Below are positions 60,905-64,000 of a DNA stretch of 64,000 nt, piece after piece. Location of the stretch: contig NZ_JAPIUX010000001.1 of NCBI RefSeq assembly GCF_026240015.1, forward strand, positions 1 to 64,000, written 5' to 3'. The position numbers and the translations under genes are program-made. The notes below the pieces were generated by a model that was given only the letters and a program-made list of their open reading frames with translations, was not told the DNA's origin and did not search any database. Each line of letters opens with the position of its first letter. The first letter of the stretch is position 1. This DNA is from Acetobacter farinalis (lineage in GTDB: Bacteria; Pseudomonadota; Alphaproteobacteria; Acetobacterales; Acetobacteraceae).

Positions 60905-62062
60905 ATGAGAACCGTTACCGTTCTGGGAAGCACTGGCAGCATTGGCTGTTCAACTGTGGATCTGCTGGAGCAGGCGCGTGACCAGTTCCGGGTGCGCGCT
61001 CTGGTGGGTGGCAGCAATGCGGTGCGTCTGGCGGAGCAGGCCAGAAGCCTGAAGGCCGAACTGGCCGTGGTGGCGGATGAGACCGCTTTTGAAGAGCTGC
61101 GCACCCTGCTGGCCGGCAGCGGTACGGAGGTAGCCTGCGGGCGTGAGGCGGTGATTGCGGCGGCGGCCCTGCCAGCGGACTGGACCATGGCGGCCATTAC
61201 CGGCGCTGCCGGGCTGGAGCCCACGCTGGCTGCCGTCAAAAACGGGAACGCCATTGCGCTGGCCAACAAGGAAGCGCTGGTGTGCGCGGGAGATGTCATG
61301 CTCCGCGCCGTAGCAGCGGCCGGGGCCACGCTGCTGCCGGTGGATTCCGAGCATAACGCCGTGGCGCAGGCCATGGCGGACAAGCAGGCGGATCAGGTTG
61401 CGAAAATCATCCTCACAGCGTCCGGCGGTCCGTTCCGCAAGGCCTCTCTGGAAGAGATGGAAGCCGCAACGCCCGCACAGGCGCTGAAGCACCCGACATG
61501 GAGCATGGGGGCGAAAATCAGCATTGATTCCGCCACCATGTTCAACAAGGGGCTGGAAATTATTGAAGCCGCCCGCATTTTCGATCTGCCGGAAGAGCGG
61601 ATTGATGTGCTGGTGCACCCGCAGTCCGTTGTGCATGGGCTGGTGCAGTATACGGATGGCAGCCTGATCGCCCAGATGGGGTCAGCCGATATGCGCATCC
61701 CCATTGCCCACACGCTGGCCTGGCCGAAGCGGATGGGCACGACATCTTCCCATCTGGACCTTGCCGCCTTTGCCACGCTGGAATTCAGTGCACCGGATCT
61801 GGTGCGGTTCCCGGCCTTGCGGCTTGCGCGTGAGGCCCTGCGGGCAGGGGGGGCTGCGCCTGCCATTCTCTCCGCAGCCAATGAGATTGCGGTGGACGCC
61901 TTTCTGAAGGAACAGATCGGGTTTCTGGACATTGCCCGCGTGGTGGAGCAGACCATGCAGGCTCTGGGCGCTCCTCCGGCGGAAACGCTGGAAGCCGTGC
62001 TGCACTGGGATTCTGAAGCGCGTGAGATGGCCCGCCGCCACACTCTTGCCCTCGCGGCTTGA
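60905..62062 (+). CDS. dxr: 1-deoxy-D-xylulose 5-phosphate reductoisomerase (385 aa)
   Basis: This is the second enzyme of the MEP isoprenoid pathway; it uses NADPH and a divalent metal. The NADPH motif is TVLGSTGSIGCSTVDLLEQ. Other motifs are NGNAIALANKEALVCAGDVM, PVDSEHNAVAQ, ILTASGGPFRK and SMGAKISIDSATMFNKGLEI. ATG 60905 is the natural start; the frame is open upstream inside cdsA but not conserved. Confidence 0.96.
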   Translation: MRTVTVLGSTGSIGCSTVDLLEQARDQFRVRALVGGSNAVRLAEQARSLKAELAVVADETAFEELRTLLAGSGTEVACGREAVIAAAALPADWTMAAITGAAGLEPTLAAVKNGNAIALANKEALVCAGDVMLRAVAAAGATLLPVDSEHNAVAQAMADKQADQVAKIILTASGGPFRKASLEEMEAATPAQALKHPTWSMGAKISIDSATMFNKGLEIIEAARIFDLPEERIDVLVHPQSVVHGLVQYTDGSLIAQMGSADMRIPIAHTLAWPKRMGTTSSHLDLAAFATLEFSAPDLVRFPALRLAREALRAGGAAPAILSAANEIAVDAFLKEQIGFLDIARVVEQTMQALGAPPAETLEAVLHWDSEAREMARRHTLALAA

Positions 62063-62096
62063 GAAAACAGCTCTCTGAGCCGATATTCGGATAATC

Positions 62097-63206
62097 ATGA
62101 TACACGAATACCTCCGTACAGTTCTCTCCTTCGCTTTTGTGCTTGGCGTGCTCGTGACCATTCACGAACTGGGGCACTATCTGGCCGCGCGCTGGCGGGG
62201 GGTGCATGTGGAAGTGTTCTCTCTGGGCTTTGGTCCGGCCCTGTTCCGCTGGCATGATCGCAGCGGCACGGAGTGGCGCATCTGCCCCATTCCGCTTGGC
62301 GGCTATGTGCGGCCGCACGGGTTTGAAGACCCGGAAGACGCCACGCCGGAGCAGAAGGCCGCATGGATTCCGGGCCGCACGTTCCATGATAAATCCGTCT
62401 GGTCCCGCGCGATCGTCATTCTGGCCGGGCCGGTGTTCAATTTCCTTCTGGCCATGGTGCTGTTCACGCTGCTGTTCGCCACAACGGGGCAGCCGAGTGT
62501 GCGCAATGAGGTGGCTGCTGTCACGCCGGGAAGTGCGGCCGCTACTGCCGGGGTGCAGACAGGTGACGTAATCCGCAGAATCGGCACGCATGAGGTGACC
62601 GGTGTTGAGGATGTGCAGGCGACTGTCGCGGCCCAGCCGGGGGCGGACACAACGCTGACAGTCCGCCGCGCCGGGCAGGATATGGACCTGCCGGTGACAA
62701 TCGGGAAAGCACCGGAGTCGACAGGTTCCGCGCCGCATGGCCAGCTTGGCGTACTGTTTGCAACAGAGGTTGGGAAACCGCTTGCCCTGCCGGATGCGGT
62801 GGTGGCGGGCGCCAAATCCACATGGACTGTCTCAGTGCAGACGCTTGAGGGGGTGTGGCAGATCATCACAGGCCGTCACACCGCCAGAGATCTGGGCGGG
62901 CCGCTCAAGATTGCGCAGCTCTCAGGGCAGGTGGCGCAGTATGGTTTTGCGAGCCTGCTTTCGTTCATGGCTTTGCTTTCTGTCAATCTGGGGCTAATAA
63001 ATCTCTTCCCTGTGCCGCTTCTTGATGGCGGACGTCTGGTTTTTTATGCCATAGAGGCTGTACGGGGGCGTCCGGTTTCAAAACGGATTCAGGAAATCAG
63101 TTTTCGGGCCGGTTTTGCTCTTCTTGCGGGCCTGTTCTTGTTTTCGACGTTTAATGACCTGTCGGGATTGGGACTGTTCAAGTGGATTGCATCGCTCGCA
63201 AGCTGA
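62097..63206 (+). CDS. rseP: RIP metalloprotease RseP (369 aa)
   Basis: This site-2-type intramembrane protease acts in envelope signalling and removes leftover signal peptides. The first helix carries the zinc motif VTIHELGHYLAARW, and VFSLGFGPALF follows. A single PDZ domain (EVAAVTPGSAAATAGVQTGD) covers about residues 137-215. The second metal motif LINLFPVPLLDGGRLVF lies near residue 305. It directly precedes bamA. Confidence 0.95.
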   Translation: MIHEYLRTVLSFAFVLGVLVTIHELGHYLAARWRGVHVEVFSLGFGPALFRWHDRSGTEWRICPIPLGGYVRPHGFEDPEDATPEQKAAWIPGRTFHDKSVWSRAIVILAGPVFNFLLAMVLFTLLFATTGQPSVRNEVAAVTPGSAAATAGVQTGDVIRRIGTHEVTGVEDVQATVAAQPGADTTLTVRRAGQDMDLPVTIGKAPESTGSAPHGQLGVLFATEVGKPLALPDAVVAGAKSTWTVSVQTLEGVWQIITGRHTARDLGGPLKIAQLSGQVAQYGFASLLSFMALLSVNLGLINLFPVPLLDGGRLVFYAIEAVRGRPVSKRIQEISFRAGFALLAGLFLFSTFNDLSGLGLFKWIASLAS

Positions 63207-63335
63207 ATTACAGCTGGGTTGGAACGGAAGAACTTGCGTGACAAGGGTTATATCGGATACGTCCCCCTGCGGGCGACAGCACAACAGGGGATGGTCTCCT
63301 GAGATGGGAACGACCCGGATGGAGGATGGCGAATC

Positions 63336-64000
63336 TTGACGGGTAAGCGTTCAGCCCTCTTTGTTTCTGTTTGCGTGCTGCCTTTCCTTCTGGCTGAAGG
63401 AAGAGCGGCGCAGGCCGCTGCGGCAGACGCCGGCCCACAGGCACGGGTGCCAGCCTCGGTTTCCGCCACGCGGCATGCCAGGCTTTCCACTTCAGAATCC
63501 ACCAGCGCGCAGCGCTCGGGTGGCGTGATTGAAGATATTTCGGTCTCCGGGAATACCCGTATCGAGACCAATACCGTGCTGTCCTACATGGTGGTGCGTC
63601 CGGGGGACCTGTTCAGCCAGGATGATCTGGACCGCTCCCTGAAGACACTCTACGCCACAGGCCTGTTCAAGGATGTCAAACTGCGGCGTGAAGGAAATAT
63701 CCTGCAGGTCCGTCTGGTAGAAAATCCCATCGTCAACCGTATCGTGTTCGAGGGGAACCACGCCGCGAAGGATGAAGACCTGCGCAAGGTGATCGCCCTG
63801 CGTCCGCGCGCGGTGTTCTCGGCGGAAACCACGGCGGATGACCGGCAGAAAATTCTGGACGTTTACGCCCAGAAAGCCCGCTATGCCGCGGTGGTCACGC
63901 CCCAGATCGTTCGTCTGGCCCACAACCGCGTGGATGTTGTCTTCCAGATCAATGAAGGTCCGCAGACACTTATCCGCAAGATCGCGTTTGTCGGGAACAA
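63336..64000 (+). CDS. bamA: Outer membrane protein assembly factor BamA, N-terminal part (partial)
   Basis: This is the Omp85-family central component that folds proteins into the outer membrane. The start is TTG 63336 with GGAGG before it, opening a signal peptide (SALFVSVCVLPFLLAEGRAA). The first POTRA domain reads IEDISVSGNTRIETNTVLSY, then VVRPGDLFSQDDLDRSLKTL and ATGLFKDVKLRREGN. The second POTRA begins IVNRIVFEGNHAAKDEDLRK. The gene runs off the right edge; about 221 codons are seen. Confidence 0.93.
   Translation, partial: MTGKRSALFVSVCVLPFLLAEGRAAQAAAADAGPQARVPASVSATRHARLSTSESTSAQRSGGVIEDISVSGNTRIETNTVLSYMVVRPGDLFSQDDLDRSLKTLYATGLFKDVKLRREGNILQVRLVENPIVNRIVFEGNHAAKDEDLRKVIALRPRAVFSAETTADDRQKILDVYAQKARYAAVVTPQIVRLAHNRVDVVFQINEGPQTLIRKIAFVGN

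Overview
The window is about 64 kb of GC-rich chromosome from an alphaproteobacterium. The gene content points to an acetic acid bacterium (Acetobacteraceae, most likely Acetobacter or a close relative). It has a membrane-bound PQQ-dependent glucose dehydrogenase, a secreted aldose 1-epimerase, several TonB-dependent receptors, a cobalamin riboswitch, an alr-dadA D-alanine pair and many insertion sequences. The genus is inferred from gene content only.

Layout: 1-4265 is an insertion-sequence cluster. Two IS5-type elements lie end to end, followed by an orphan FtsX/MacB-type ABC permease and then two fused IS remnants (IS481-type and IS5-type). 4400-10744 carries a siderophore-type TonB receptor, an SRPBCC/AraC divergent pair and a feoAB operon with a small Cys-rich membrane protein. 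10968-26744 is mostly housekeeping: typA, a secreted Ala/Pro/His-rich protein, alr-dadA, ppk2, a thioredoxin-reductase-like ferredoxin-NADP reductase, an AT-rich islet with two unknown genes, icd, a peptide transporter, an SMR-type protein, tRNA-His, an aminotransferase and glnB-glnA. 26899-36446 holds the cobalamin riboswitch with its TonB receptor, a major-royal-jelly/yellow-type secreted protein, adenine deaminase, a periplasmic-type mutarotase and, divergently, the glucose dehydrogenase. 36539-42720 is accessory: a small unknown protein overlapping a LexA-like S24 regulator that lacks the catalytic serine, a third TonB receptor, an IS5-type element with an A6G frameshift site, a toxin C-terminal fragment with its putative immunity gene, and an internally deleted IS481-type element with both ends intact.

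42937 to the end is core genome. lepA, metX-metW, a DEAD-box helicase, an EEP-family lipoprotein, carbonic anhydrase, a NYN-domain protein and folK come first. They are followed by rpoZ-rel-acpS-lepB-rnc-era (stringent response, lipid and protein export, RNA processing) and pyrH-frr-uppS-cdsA-dxr-rseP-bamA (nucleotide, ribosome recycling, isoprenoid, phospholipid and outer-membrane assembly). bamA runs off the right edge.

Common themes are iron uptake (three TonB receptors, feoAB, candidate Fur-type palindromes), periplasmic sugar oxidation (mutarotase next to glucose dehydrogenase), nitrogen assimilation (PII with glutamine synthetase), and IS-driven decay around 1-4 kb and 40-43 kb. No complete novel defence or mobile system is evident. 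The best leads are the toxin/immunity remnant, the Ser-less S24 regulator with its partner, the AT-rich two-gene islet and the riboswitch-controlled receptor with its odd N-terminal extension.
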